A stretch of DNA of 12,416 nt from contig JBHPJE010000018.1 of NCBI GenBank assembly GCA_042568205.1, forward strand, positions 1-12,416, in the 5' to 3' direction. The notes under the pieces are model-generated. The model was not told the origin of the DNA and did not search any database. It worked only from the letters and a program-made list of their open reading frames with translations. The stretch comes from JAUVDZ01 sp042568205. Lineage in GTDB: Bacteria; Patescibacteriota; Gracilibacteria; UBA1369; PNNO01. The position numbers and the translations under genes are program-made. Positions 6,797 through 12,416 of the stretch are shown here, in pieces. Each line of letters starts with the position of its first letter. Position 1 is the stretch's first letter.

Positions 6797-8017
6797 TTAG
6801 TTAGTATCGTAGTTAAACACTAAGCTTCCTGCTTCTGCAGCACCAGTGTTTTTTGCAGTCAATTTAATTGTAACTGTAAACCAATCTCCAGGAGTCCATA
6901 CTTCACCTACATCATCAATTGTCATATTTACTAATTCAACCCATTCATTAGCAGTTCCACTAGCCAACGTTGCATTGTTAGTCATATCCACAGCAACATC
7001 ATCTGAATCAAGCATTGTGAAATCAAGTTGATTATCAGCAGCTGCTGTTGTTAAAGTTCTGTATTTGAATTCAATTGGAGTCGTAGCATCCCAGTCAGCA
7101 AAATTATCAGGAACCTGAATTCTAACTTTCACATCATAGTCTTGTATTGTATTTTTTGAAGTTGTCCATTTATAAGCATTTTCAATATTTGCATCGTCAA
7201 AATAATAAGTTAATTGACCTGTATTATCACTAGTATCTGGAAAGAATGTTACATGTGGATAATTTGGAGAAAGAAAGATTGATTCTGCTTCAGGACCATT
7301 AGCAGCAAGCTCTTCCCACACAGAACCATCATATATATAGAAAGAATTTAAATCAGTTCTATAAAAAGTTTGACCTTTAACAGGTGTTCCTGGGAATGCA
7401 CCTCCTTGATCAAGTACCATTTCTGTAGCTAAATTTTGATTAAAATCAATATTCCCATTAACTTCCAACGTTCCATCAATATATAAAGGGGCTGAAATAC
7501 TAAATATATCTGCTGTATCATCCCATCTTATTCTTTCACCAATTGAACTACCAAATTGAAGATCAATATTTCCTTCAGCACCAGCATTGTCTAACATGAA
7601 TAAATTTGATGTTGTTCCTGTATCTGTATTTTGATTATGCGATTGCCCTTGAAGAGTAGTAATATCACCTGTGTTTGTTGTAACTGTACTACTCAAATCT
7701 GAAACATCTACACCATCTACTGTTCCAGAAGTAATGATATTACCCCCAACAGTAAGATCTCCTGTAGATTCTAAAGTACCTTGGATATAAAGGTCATCCG
7801 TAAATTCAAAACGATTATTTGTACGATTAAATTCAAGAATTTCTCCAAGAATATCTCCAAATTGAAGTTGAATATCAGTGTTATCTGCTCCATCATCAAT
7901 AATGAAGAATGATTCAGTGTTAACAAGGTCTTCAGCTTGTGCATAAGCAGTAGTTGTCATTCCACCTAAAGCAAGTATTAATGCTGCAAGTGAAATTATA
8001 ATGTTTTGTTTTTTCAT
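6797..8017 (-). CDS. Secreted fibre-like surface protein (paralogue of the 8075-9352 product)
   Basis: 406 aa. I chose ATG 8017 rather than the longer in-frame ATG at 8041: it gives a clean signal peptide (MKKQN, hydrophobic core, cleavage AYA-Q at 26/27), and 8041 lies too close to the promoter's -10 box. Mature residues about 37-84 and 139-187 are two copies of a repeat built around LQFG, with a following strand and DLYIQGTLE or PLYIDGTLE. Between them GTVDGVDVSDL (98-108) resembles phage-tail-fibre stalk repeats. Residues 204-237 (TFYRTDLNSFYIYDGSVW) resemble a common tail-protein motif. Residues 252-406 are a beta-rich domain shared with the next gene (WTTSKNTIQDYD, WTPGDWF). No membrane anchor. 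A trimeric surface fibre or adhesin is inferred, not shown. Confidence 0.8.
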   Translation of the reverse strand: MKKQNIIISLAALILALGGMTTTAYAQAEDLVNTESFFIIDDGADNTDIQLQFGDILGEILEFNRTNNRFEFTDDLYIQGTLESTGDLTVGGNIITSGTVDGVDVSDLSSTVTTNTGDITTLQGQSHNQNTDTGTTSNLFMLDNAGAEGNIDLQFGSSIGERIRWDDTADIFSISAPLYIDGTLEVNGNIDFNQNLATEMVLDQGGAFPGTPVKGQTFYRTDLNSFYIYDGSVWEELAANGPEAESIFLSPNYPHVTFFPDTSDNTGQLTYYFDDANIENAYKWTTSKNTIQDYDVKVRIQVPDNFADWDATTPIEFKYRTLTTAAADNQLDFTMLDSDDVAVDMTNNATLASGTANEWVELVNMTIDDVGEVWTPGDWFTVTIKLTAKNTGAAEAGSLVFNYDTN

Positions 8018-8044
8018 AGTATTTATTATTAATTTGTTCATAAT

Positions 8045-8073
8045 ATTATATATTAAAATGTACTTTTTGTCAA
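8045..8073 (-). promoter_or_regulatory. Perfect-consensus sigma-70 promoter of the 6797-8017 fibre gene
   Basis: On the minus strand: -35 TTGACA (8073-8068), 17-bp spacer (8067-8051), -10 TATAAT (8050-8045). All twelve hexamer bases and the spacing match consensus. Transcription should begin near 8038, leaving about 21 nt before ATG 8017. The -35 begins 1 nt after the stop codon of the upstream fibre gene. Confidence 0.8.
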
Positions 8074-8074
8074 T

Positions 8075-9352
8075 TTAGCCTTCATAATTCAATTGAATCT
8101 CTCCAACATTCATAGCTTCATCATCTTTTGCATGCAATCTAACAACTATAATAAAGCTTTCTCCTGGTGTAAATGTAGGAGCTCCGCCATAATCTAGCGC
8201 TGTTTGTGACCAACTCGTATTAGCTAGGTCTGTACTTGTTCCAACTAAAGTTACAAGTACGCCAGCTGTATCATAAACAAAAATATCAGCCTTAGTTATC
8301 AAAGGATCAGCACTAGAAGACCTATAATTAAAAGTCCAAGGATTCACTGCTTCCCACTGAACAAAAGTTTTTGGAACTGTTACTTGCAAAACAATATCGT
8401 AATCCTGAAGAGTCCCTTTTGAACTCGTCCATTCATAATAATTTTCAAGAGCAGTGTTATCATTATCTAAATAAAGACGTCCTGTGTTGTCTGTCCCGTC
8501 TCCAACATAACTTGACCCATCGAACTGTGAATTTAAAACAATAGCTCTATCTTCACCATCTAAAAGATCAGCAACGCTATCTCCTAAATCAGAAACATCA
8601 TAACCATCTACAGTTCCTGTAATTGTTAAGTCTCCTTCAATATTTACATCATCATTAAAATTAAAATATCCTCCTACAATATCAAAACTTAATAATTTTC
8701 CTAAAGTATCTCCAAATTGTAATTCAATATTTGTAATTGAACTATTATCATCATCTAAAACAAAGATATCTTCGTTAGTTCCACCAGGAATCACCGAAGT
8801 TGAAAAGACACCTCCTGGCCCTAATAAAACGATATCTCCATCATTTGTACCTATTTCTGCATTATCTATCATATCAGCGTTTAATGCGTAAGGTACACTA
8901 CCTACAGCGGCCCTGTCACTTAAAGGGTCAGTAGGGTCTCTATCTAAAATTTCATATGCAGTATCTGGATCACCAGCTGCCTTAATTTCAACCTGCAAAT
9001 ATAAATGTTCTGTGTAGTCAATTTCTGGTAATGCGCTTATTGTTCCTAACTCAAAAGATACAAATCCTAAATCATTTGGAGTAACTGTTTGTACTTCCTG
9101 CCATCCTCCATAATTTAAAGCAAATGGATCAATTGCACCTGCAACTACATCTCCAACATTAACTGGGCTTGCAATCCAAAAACTAAATCTAAAAGTATGA
9201 TTAGTATTTAATGGATCGTTAGTAGTAGCATCTAATAAGCGTGCTTCATAAATTAATTTCTCTGGTACTGAAGTTGCAGCACTTACAGAGTTAAAAGAGC
9301 TTAATAAAATAGCAAATAATACCAATGATGTTATTTTTTTAATTTTCGCCAA
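8075..9352 (-). CDS. Secreted fibre-like surface protein with N-terminal tail-fibre-type domain, TTG start
   Basis: 425 aa from TTG 9352. An upstream TTG (9406) is open in frame but adds a non-signal-like, Cys-containing extension read through the previous gene's membrane helix; TTG 9352 gives a normal signal peptide (MAKIKK, hydrophobic core, VSA-A at 25). Residues 29-160 resemble the N-terminal beta domain of many tail-fibre-like proteins (LIYEARLLDATTNDPL, ending in VGSVPYALNAD). Residues 195-245 carry one LQFG repeat, GTVDGYDVSDL (247-257) a stalk-like motif, and 280-425 the C-terminal domain shared with the neighbour (ENYYEWTSSKGTLQDYD, FTPGESF). The start overlaps the 3' end of the anchor gene by 22 bp, so the two are likely co-translated. 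Probable surface fibre or adhesin; ligand unknown. Confidence 0.78.
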   Translation of the reverse strand: MAKIKKITSLVLFAILLSSFNSVSAATSVPEKLIYEARLLDATTNDPLNTNHTFRFSFWIASPVNVGDVVAGAIDPFALNYGGWQEVQTVTPNDLGFVSFELGTISALPEIDYTEHLYLQVEIKAAGDPDTAYEILDRDPTDPLSDRAAVGSVPYALNADMIDNAEIGTNDGDIVLLGPGGVFSTSVIPGGTNEDIFVLDDDNSSITNIELQFGDTLGKLLSFDIVGGYFNFNDDVNIEGDLTITGTVDGYDVSDLGDSVADLLDGEDRAIVLNSQFDGSSYVGDGTDNTGRLYLDNDNTALENYYEWTSSKGTLQDYDIVLQVTVPKTFVQWEAVNPWTFNYRSSSADPLITKADIFVYDTAGVLVTLVGTSTDLANTSWSQTALDYGGAPTFTPGESFIIVVRLHAKDDEAMNVGEIQLNYEG

Positions 9353-10380
9353 ATTAGATACATAGTTATTAATATAATTATCGCATAAATAGCTATAAAG
9401 TCCCAACGAACACAGGTTATTTTTACCTCACCTGTAATATCTTTCACATAGGCTTTACCATCAACAACTTCAAATTTCACTGTTGAATACTTGGTTTGCA
9501 CAATTTTATTATCAATTTTTTCTAAGCCATAAAGTAATACAAGATATTCTCCATAATCTAACCCCTCTGGAGTTTTTACACTGAATTTTCCATTCTCGTC
9601 CGCTGTTGCAAATGATTTTGATACATAATTTTCACCTATCCAAATTGCAGTTATCTCATAATGACCCCCTGTATTCCCATCAATTGTTACCTGACCATCA
9701 ACACTATCTAATTGATCTTCAGATGGGATCTCAATTTCAATTGGTTCAACTTTATAATTTAAATCAGTTATAAAATCTAATTCATCATATCCATCCTCTG
9801 TTTCATAATATAATAAGCCTTCTTCTTCAGTAAAAATAAAGGTTGGTTCTTCACTTGGCTCTTCTGCTTGTTCAACAACAGGTTCAATATATGGAATAGG
9901 TTCTTCGACTACTTCAGGTTGTTCAACTTCTTCAGGTTGTTCAACCTCTTCAGGTGCTTCATGTAATCCCTCTTCTTCTTCAGGTAATTGTTGCAATGGT
10001 CTTTCTTCAAGAATATTTGCCTGTAGAATAATTGGATCGTCATCTTCATAATCAGGTAATTGTAAAGTTGACCCTCCGCCGTCATTTGAACTTCCACCTC
10101 CTGATGGTGGCGGTGGAGGTGGTGGTGGAACTACTGGAGTTCCTTCAATTATGCTATTTCCATCAATTAATTTATATGAACCCGATTCAGAATTCCGTTC
10201 AATCCAAGTAATTCCGCTTAAATCCATAGCGTAAGTTGTGCTTTCTAGAAATCCCGCATTATAACCAAAATCCAAAGATTCATCATTTATTTGAAATGAT
10301 GAACTTGTTGAAGCTAATACGTGACTCGCACATATAACTAATATAAATACCAATAAGATTATTTTTTGTTTTAGCGCCAA
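9331..10380 (-). CDS. Membrane-anchored surface protein with Pro/Glu-rich stalk, TTG start
   Basis: 349 aa. The start is TTG 10380: no in-frame ATG exists upstream before a stop, and a promoter lies 30-58 nt upstream. Layout: signal peptide 1-23/24 (VLA-S); a short beta-rich segment (25-80); eight prolines (85-92); a Gly/Ser linker; a very acidic Glu/Pro region (111-185) with repeated EEVEQP; a probable Ig-like beta domain (220-312, with DENGKFSVKTPEGLDYGEYLV); and a C-terminal membrane helix (326-344) followed by RKLKK. This is a type I membrane protein whose stalk would carry the beta domains through the wall or S-layer. It leads the cluster of two fibre-like proteins and overlaps the first by 22 bp, so it may serve as their anchor; that is inference. 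No named family recognised. Confidence 0.8.
   Translation of the reverse strand: MALKQKIILLVFILVICASHVLASTSSSFQINDESLDFGYNAGFLESTTYAMDLSGITWIERNSESGSYKLIDGNSIIEGTPVVPPPPPPPPSGGGSSNDGGGSTLQLPDYEDDDPIILQANILEERPLQQLPEEEEGLHEAPEEVEQPEEVEQPEVVEEPIPYIEPVVEQAEEPSEEPTFIFTEEEGLLYYETEDGYDELDFITDLNYKVEPIEIEIPSEDQLDSVDGQVTIDGNTGGHYEITAIWIGENYVSKSFATADENGKFSVKTPEGLDYGEYLVLLYGLEKIDNKIVQTKYSTVKFEVVDGKAYVKDITGEVKITCVRWDFIAIYAIIILITMYLIWRKLKK
9912..9957. repeat. 18-bp tandem repeat in the Glu/Pro stalk of the anchor protein
   Basis: Two copies differing at one base (9912-9929 and 9930-9947, plus-strand unit CTTCAGGTTGTTCAACTT) and a partial diverged third (from 9948). They encode EEVEQP-like hexapeptides on the minus strand. 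The unit is a multiple of three, so slippage would change stalk length without breaking the frame. There are no spacers, so this is not a CRISPR array. Confidence 0.8.
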
Positions 10381-10409
10381 ATTTATTTTTTGTTTTAATT
10401 TTTCATAGA

Positions 10410-10438
10410 ATTATATCATATTTTCGACATTTTTACAA
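10410..10438 (-). promoter_or_regulatory. Predicted sigma-70 promoter of the surface-protein cluster
   Basis: On the minus strand: -35 TTGTAA (10438-10433), 17-bp spacer, consensus -10 TATAAT (10415-10410). The start site near 10403 leaves about 23 nt before TTG 10380. It lies only 11 nt after the stop of the kinase gene, so the surface cluster need not depend on read-through from it. Confidence 0.6.
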
Positions 10439-10449
10439 CTCAAGGCTTT

Positions 10450-11364
10450 TTATAATTTCCAGGTTTCAAGCGCATCGAGAGCTTCTTGTAATGTTGGTAG
10501 TCCAAGCCTTCCTCCAATTTTCTTGCATTTTAAGCCAGAAACAACATTTGAGAACATCATGTTTTTCTTAAAATCCCACCCTTGTAAAAGACCATATAAA
10601 AATGCTCCATGGAATGCATCCCCTGCTCCTGTTGTGTCAACTACTGGCTCAACGTCAAAAATAGGAATTGAAAGACAAGTTTTATCACCTTTCATCATTC
10701 CACATGCACCATATTTACCCAAAGTTACAACAGCAATTTCGGCTCCCATATCAACAAATTCATAAAGTGCCTTTTCGTAATCTTTATTAAATTTATCTTC
10801 AACAAATTTTCTAGAAACGATTAAATAATCAGCGTATTCAACAAACTTTTCAGAATGTGGAGTATGAGGTTCAGCATCTACACAAATTTTTACGCCTTTT
10901 TCACGTGCATGTTTTAAAAGTTTAATATTTTGCTCTGGAAAATGTGCATCAGAGTGAATAATTTTTGAATTTTCAATTAATTCGTAATTCTTATCACAAA
11001 TAATAAAATCCTTAACTTCTCCTCTATCTGCAATTATTGTTCGTGATCCTGTATCCTCTTCAACTATTATTGATGATAACGCTGGAGCTTTGCCATTCTG
11101 CACAACCATACAGCCTGTTTCAACACCTTCGTCTTTTAAAGTATCAATTGCAAACTGACCAACCGGGCCTTCTCCAACAGTCCCAATCATAGCTGTTTTT
11201 GCGCCCAATCTTCCTAAACATGCAATTGCATTTGCAGCCTGCCCCCCACCTTGTAAAGAAGAATATATTGGAATTGTTTTTTGATCCTTTTCAGGAAATT
11301 TATCAACAACATTCAAATGATCAACAGTTGCTCCACCTATTCCAGTCACATCAAATTTATTCAT
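10450..11364 (-). CDS. PfkB/ribokinase-family carbohydrate or nucleoside kinase
   Basis: 304 aa cytoplasmic kinase that phosphorylates a sugar or nucleoside from ATP. I chose ATG 11364 over the in-frame ATG at 11388: FDVTGIGGATVDH is the normal family N-terminus, and the promoter predicts a leader of about 23 nt to 11364. Seen: signature 1, QGGGQAANAIACLGRLGA (substrate-binding Gly-Gly and Asn); IIHSDAH and CVDAEP strands in the middle; VVTLGKYGA; and signature 2, DTTGAGDAFHGAFLYGL, with the anion hole GAG and catalytic base Asp249. The C-terminal SNVVSGLKCKKIGGRLGLPT is typical of ribokinase-like members. The exact substrate (ribose, a hexose derivative or a nucleoside) cannot be told. It is divergent from the queuosine-precursor transporter gene, with a palindrome between them. 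Confidence 0.9.
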   Translation of the reverse strand: MNKFDVTGIGGATVDHLNVVDKFPEKDQKTIPIYSSLQGGGQAANAIACLGRLGAKTAMIGTVGEGPVGQFAIDTLKDEGVETGCMVVQNGKAPALSSIIVEEDTGSRTIIADRGEVKDFIICDKNYELIENSKIIHSDAHFPEQNIKLLKHAREKGVKICVDAEPHTPHSEKFVEYADYLIVSRKFVEDKFNKDYEKALYEFVDMGAEIAVVTLGKYGACGMMKGDKTCLSIPIFDVEPVVDTTGAGDAFHGAFLYGLLQGWDFKKNMMFSNVVSGLKCKKIGGRLGLPTLQEALDALETWKL

Positions 11365-11394
11365 ATAATTAAAATTTAGATTAATCAATTACTA

Positions 11395-11423
11395 ATTTTA
11401 ACTTAGGCTTTGCCTAATTACAA
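11395..11423 (-). promoter_or_regulatory. Predicted sigma-70 promoter of the PfkB kinase gene
   Basis: On the minus strand: -35 TTGTAA (11423-11418), 17-bp spacer (11417-11401), -10 TAAAAT (11400-11395). The start near 11388 leaves about 23 nt before ATG 11364, which argues against translation from the ATG at 11388. A perfect palindrome fills most of the spacer. Confidence 0.55.
11403..11417. promoter_or_regulatory. Perfect palindrome between -35 and -10 of the kinase promoter, candidate operator
   Basis: TTAGGC (11403-11408), TTT, GCCTAA (11412-11417) on the plus strand: two perfect 6-bp arms with a 3-bp centre. It abuts the kinase -35 box, lies wholly in its 17-bp spacer, and overlaps the only candidate -35 of the divergent transporter gene. 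It is a GC-richer island in very AT-rich DNA. The position suits a repressor blocking both promoters. A terminator role is unlikely, because both genes point away from it. Confidence 0.5.
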
Positions 11424-11437
11424 TGATGTGTTAATTT
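11410..11437 (+). promoter_or_regulatory. Weak candidate promoter of the YhhQ-type transporter gene
   Basis: -35-like TTGCCT (11410-11415), 16-bp spacer, -10-like TAATTT (11432-11437) preceded by TGT, an extended -10 pattern. The start near 11444 gives a leader of about 28 nt before ATG 11472. The match is much poorer than the other promoters in this window. Confidence 0.25.
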
Positions 11438-11471
11438 TATTTAGAAAATTAGCTCTCTAAAACTACCAAAT

Positions 11472-12176
11472 ATGAATAATGATATCATTTTTATTCTGCA
11501 GATATTAGCAGGATTAACATTCATTCTGATTGCTTTCAGAATCGGCTTCCACTGGCTATTAGCGCTTATTGCAGTGCAAGCGGTTTTAATGAATATTTTT
11601 GTATTAAAAACAATGGATCTGTTCACTCTCGAGGGAGTTACAGGTGGAAATGTTTTATATGCCTCTATATTTTTAGGAACAGATATTATTTGTGAACATT
11701 TAGGTGCGAAAAAAGCACGCCAAGCTGTATGGTTAGGATTTTTTGCATCACTGTTCTTTATAGTAATGTCACAATTCATAATTTTATATGCTCCAAGTGC
11801 ATTCCCAGAAAGCCTAGCAATGCAACAAACCTTAGTTGGAATCTTCACATTAGCTCCGCGTATTGTAGTTGCTTCAATGGGTGCATTCTTAATTTCTCAA
11901 CATTTAGATATCTATATATATAACTGGATTAAAAAGCTTACAAAATCCAAACATTTATGGTTAAGAAACAATGCATCAACTATGATTTCTCAATTTATTG
12001 ATACTGTTTTCTTCACTTTTGTAGGTCTTTGGGGAATTGTTGCAAATGCAGAAAACGTTTGGACGATTATTCTGTTTACTTATTTAATAAAAATTATGGT
12101 AGCAGTAATAGATACACCATTTATATATTTATCTAAACTAAAAGCATTCAAACCAAAAAAGGCAGATACTATATAA
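11472..12176 (+). CDS. yhhQ: YhhQ/VUT-family queuosine-precursor transporter
   Basis: 234 aa inner-membrane protein with about six hydrophobic segments. The family imports queuosine precursors (preQ0, preQ1 or queuine) used to modify the wobble base of GUN-anticodon tRNAs. Seen: GGNVLYASIFLGTDI then CEHLGAKKARQAVWLGF (58-90), APRIVVASMGAFLISQHLDI (128-147), and WLRNNASTMISQFIDT (163-178), the conserved blocks of the family. The length matches the family (about 220-235 aa). ATG 11472 is the first in frame after the divergent control region; there is no Shine-Dalgarno sequence. No queuosine synthesis or tgt gene is in view. The 3' end converges with bL28 over 15 nt in which I see no terminator. 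Family call is strong; precursor specificity is unknown. Confidence 0.88.
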   Translation: MNNDIIFILQILAGLTFILIAFRIGFHWLLALIAVQAVLMNIFVLKTMDLFTLEGVTGGNVLYASIFLGTDIICEHLGAKKARQAVWLGFFASLFFIVMSQFIILYAPSAFPESLAMQQTLVGIFTLAPRIVVASMGAFLISQHLDIYIYNWIKKLTKSKHLWLRNNASTMISQFIDTVFFTFVGLWGIVANAENVWTIILFTYLIKIMVAVIDTPFIYLSKLKAFKPKKADTI

Positions 12177-12191
12177 TAATTAAGAGCTTGT

Positions 12192-12386
12192 TTATTTCAT
12201 TCTCTTATTTAGAATTCTTAAACCGTGAGCTGAAATTTTCATCTTTTCCCATTTTCCTGTTTCAGGATTGAAAATACGCTTCTTTTGAATATTTGGAAGA
12301 AATCTTCGCTTAGTTTTGCGATTCGAGTGACTCACGTTATTACCTGCAGAAGGTCTTTTTCCTGTGATTTGGCATACTTTTGACAT
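12192..12386 (-). CDS. rpmB: 50S ribosomal protein bL28
   Basis: 64 aa, strongly basic. bL28 is a structural protein of the large ribosomal subunit near the E site. Seen: MSKVCQITGKRPSAGNNVSHSN at the N-terminus (only this first 22-residue block is strictly conserved across the family; key residues are Cys5, Gly9, Lys10, Arg11, Gly15, Val18, Ser19 and His20), then TKRRFLPNIQ (25-34) and a C-terminal SAHGLRILNK (52-61). A single Cys shows the non-zinc form. Length is like the short Bacillus form rather than the longer E. coli form. It is complete in the window, with a start 30 nt from the right edge. It is convergent with the transporter gene, and no co-directional ribosomal gene is visible here. 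Confidence 0.96.
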   Translation of the reverse strand: MSKVCQITGKRPSAGNNVSHSNRKTKRRFLPNIQKKRIFNPETGKWEKMKISAHGLRILNKRMK

Positions 12387-12410
12387 CTCGTGTTTATTAA
12401 GTGCCCCTGT

Positions 12411-12416
12411 ATTTTA
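12411..12416 (-). promoter_or_regulatory. Possible -10 box of the bL28 gene at the window edge
   Basis: TAAAAT reads on the minus strand from 12416 to 12411, 24 nt before ATG 12386, the spacing seen for the other promoters here. Its -35 would lie outside the window, so it cannot be confirmed. Confidence 0.3.

Noticed and set aside
8018..8041. Longer start (MNKLIINT) for the 6797-8017 fibre protein
   Set aside because: That ATG is only about 4 nt past the -10 box, at or before the expected transcription start, and it disrupts an otherwise ideal signal peptide.
6797..9352. Prophage tail-fibre region
   Set aside because: The fibre-like genes have Sec signal peptides and no capsid, portal, terminase, tail-tube, integrase or lysis gene nearby. 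They are better seen as cellular surface proteins.
9371..9399. Promoter for the 8075-9352 fibre gene (TTTATA, 17 bp, TATATT on the minus strand)
   Set aside because: Only four of six bases fit at -35, and it falls in codons for a membrane helix, where A/T-rich matches are expected by chance. Co-translation from the overlapping upstream gene is simpler.
9912..9957. CRISPR-like repeat array
   Set aside because: Units are directly adjacent without spacers, and they lie inside a coding frame for Glu/Pro-rich repeats.
11441..11848. Minus-strand 135-codon ORF opposite the transporter
   Set aside because: It is antisense to conserved YhhQ-family blocks and shows no family resemblance; a shadow frame.

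Overview
The window is AT-rich, uses the standard bacterial code (TGA and TAG both end genes here) and is packed with bacterial genes. It looks chromosomal: bL28, a UvrD-type helicase, and no phage, transposon, CRISPR or tRNA sequence. Tiny gaps, no Shine-Dalgarno motifs, an S-layer-homology (SLH) protein, long exported fibre-like proteins and a UvrD/endonuclease Q pair suggest an uncultured, small-genome bacterium, perhaps of the Patescibacteria/CPR type (for example Peregrinibacteria). That placement is inference; nothing in the window proves it.

Layout. (1) Positions 1-3188, minus strand: a three-gene cluster of histidine phosphatase, then an endonuclease Q (EndoQ) family DNA-repair nuclease, then a UvrD/PcrA-type helicase that runs off the left edge. 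The first junction has a 1-nt gap and the second an overlap, so this is a likely repair operon. (2) 3189-6781, plus strand: a large soluble class III nucleotide cyclase with an unrecognised 475-residue N-terminal part, a DUF1622-type membrane protein, and an exported protein with three SLH repeats. The SLH gene is preceded by a promoter and a 27-bp near-perfect palindrome. (3) 6797-10380, minus strand: three secreted surface proteins, namely a C-terminally membrane-anchored Pro/Glu-rich protein and two paralogous fibre-like proteins that share a C-terminal beta-rich domain and an LQFG-centred repeat. (4) 10450-12176: a PfkB-family sugar/nucleoside kinase (minus) divergent from a YhhQ/VUT-type queuosine-precursor transporter (plus), with a palindrome in the shared control region. 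(5) 12192-12386, minus: ribosomal protein bL28.

Promoters. Six sigma-70-type promoters (-35 hexamer, exactly 17 bp, -10 hexamer) can be read directly in front of six genes, each predicting a 5' leader of only about 15-30 nt. The best, TTGACA/TATAAT with 17 bp, drives a fibre gene. These promoters also settle start codons: several genes start downstream of the longest possible ORF start, and two secreted proteins start with TTG.

No non-coding stretch exceeds 300 bases; the longest gap is 107 bp (11365-11471). I see no convincing intrinsic terminators.
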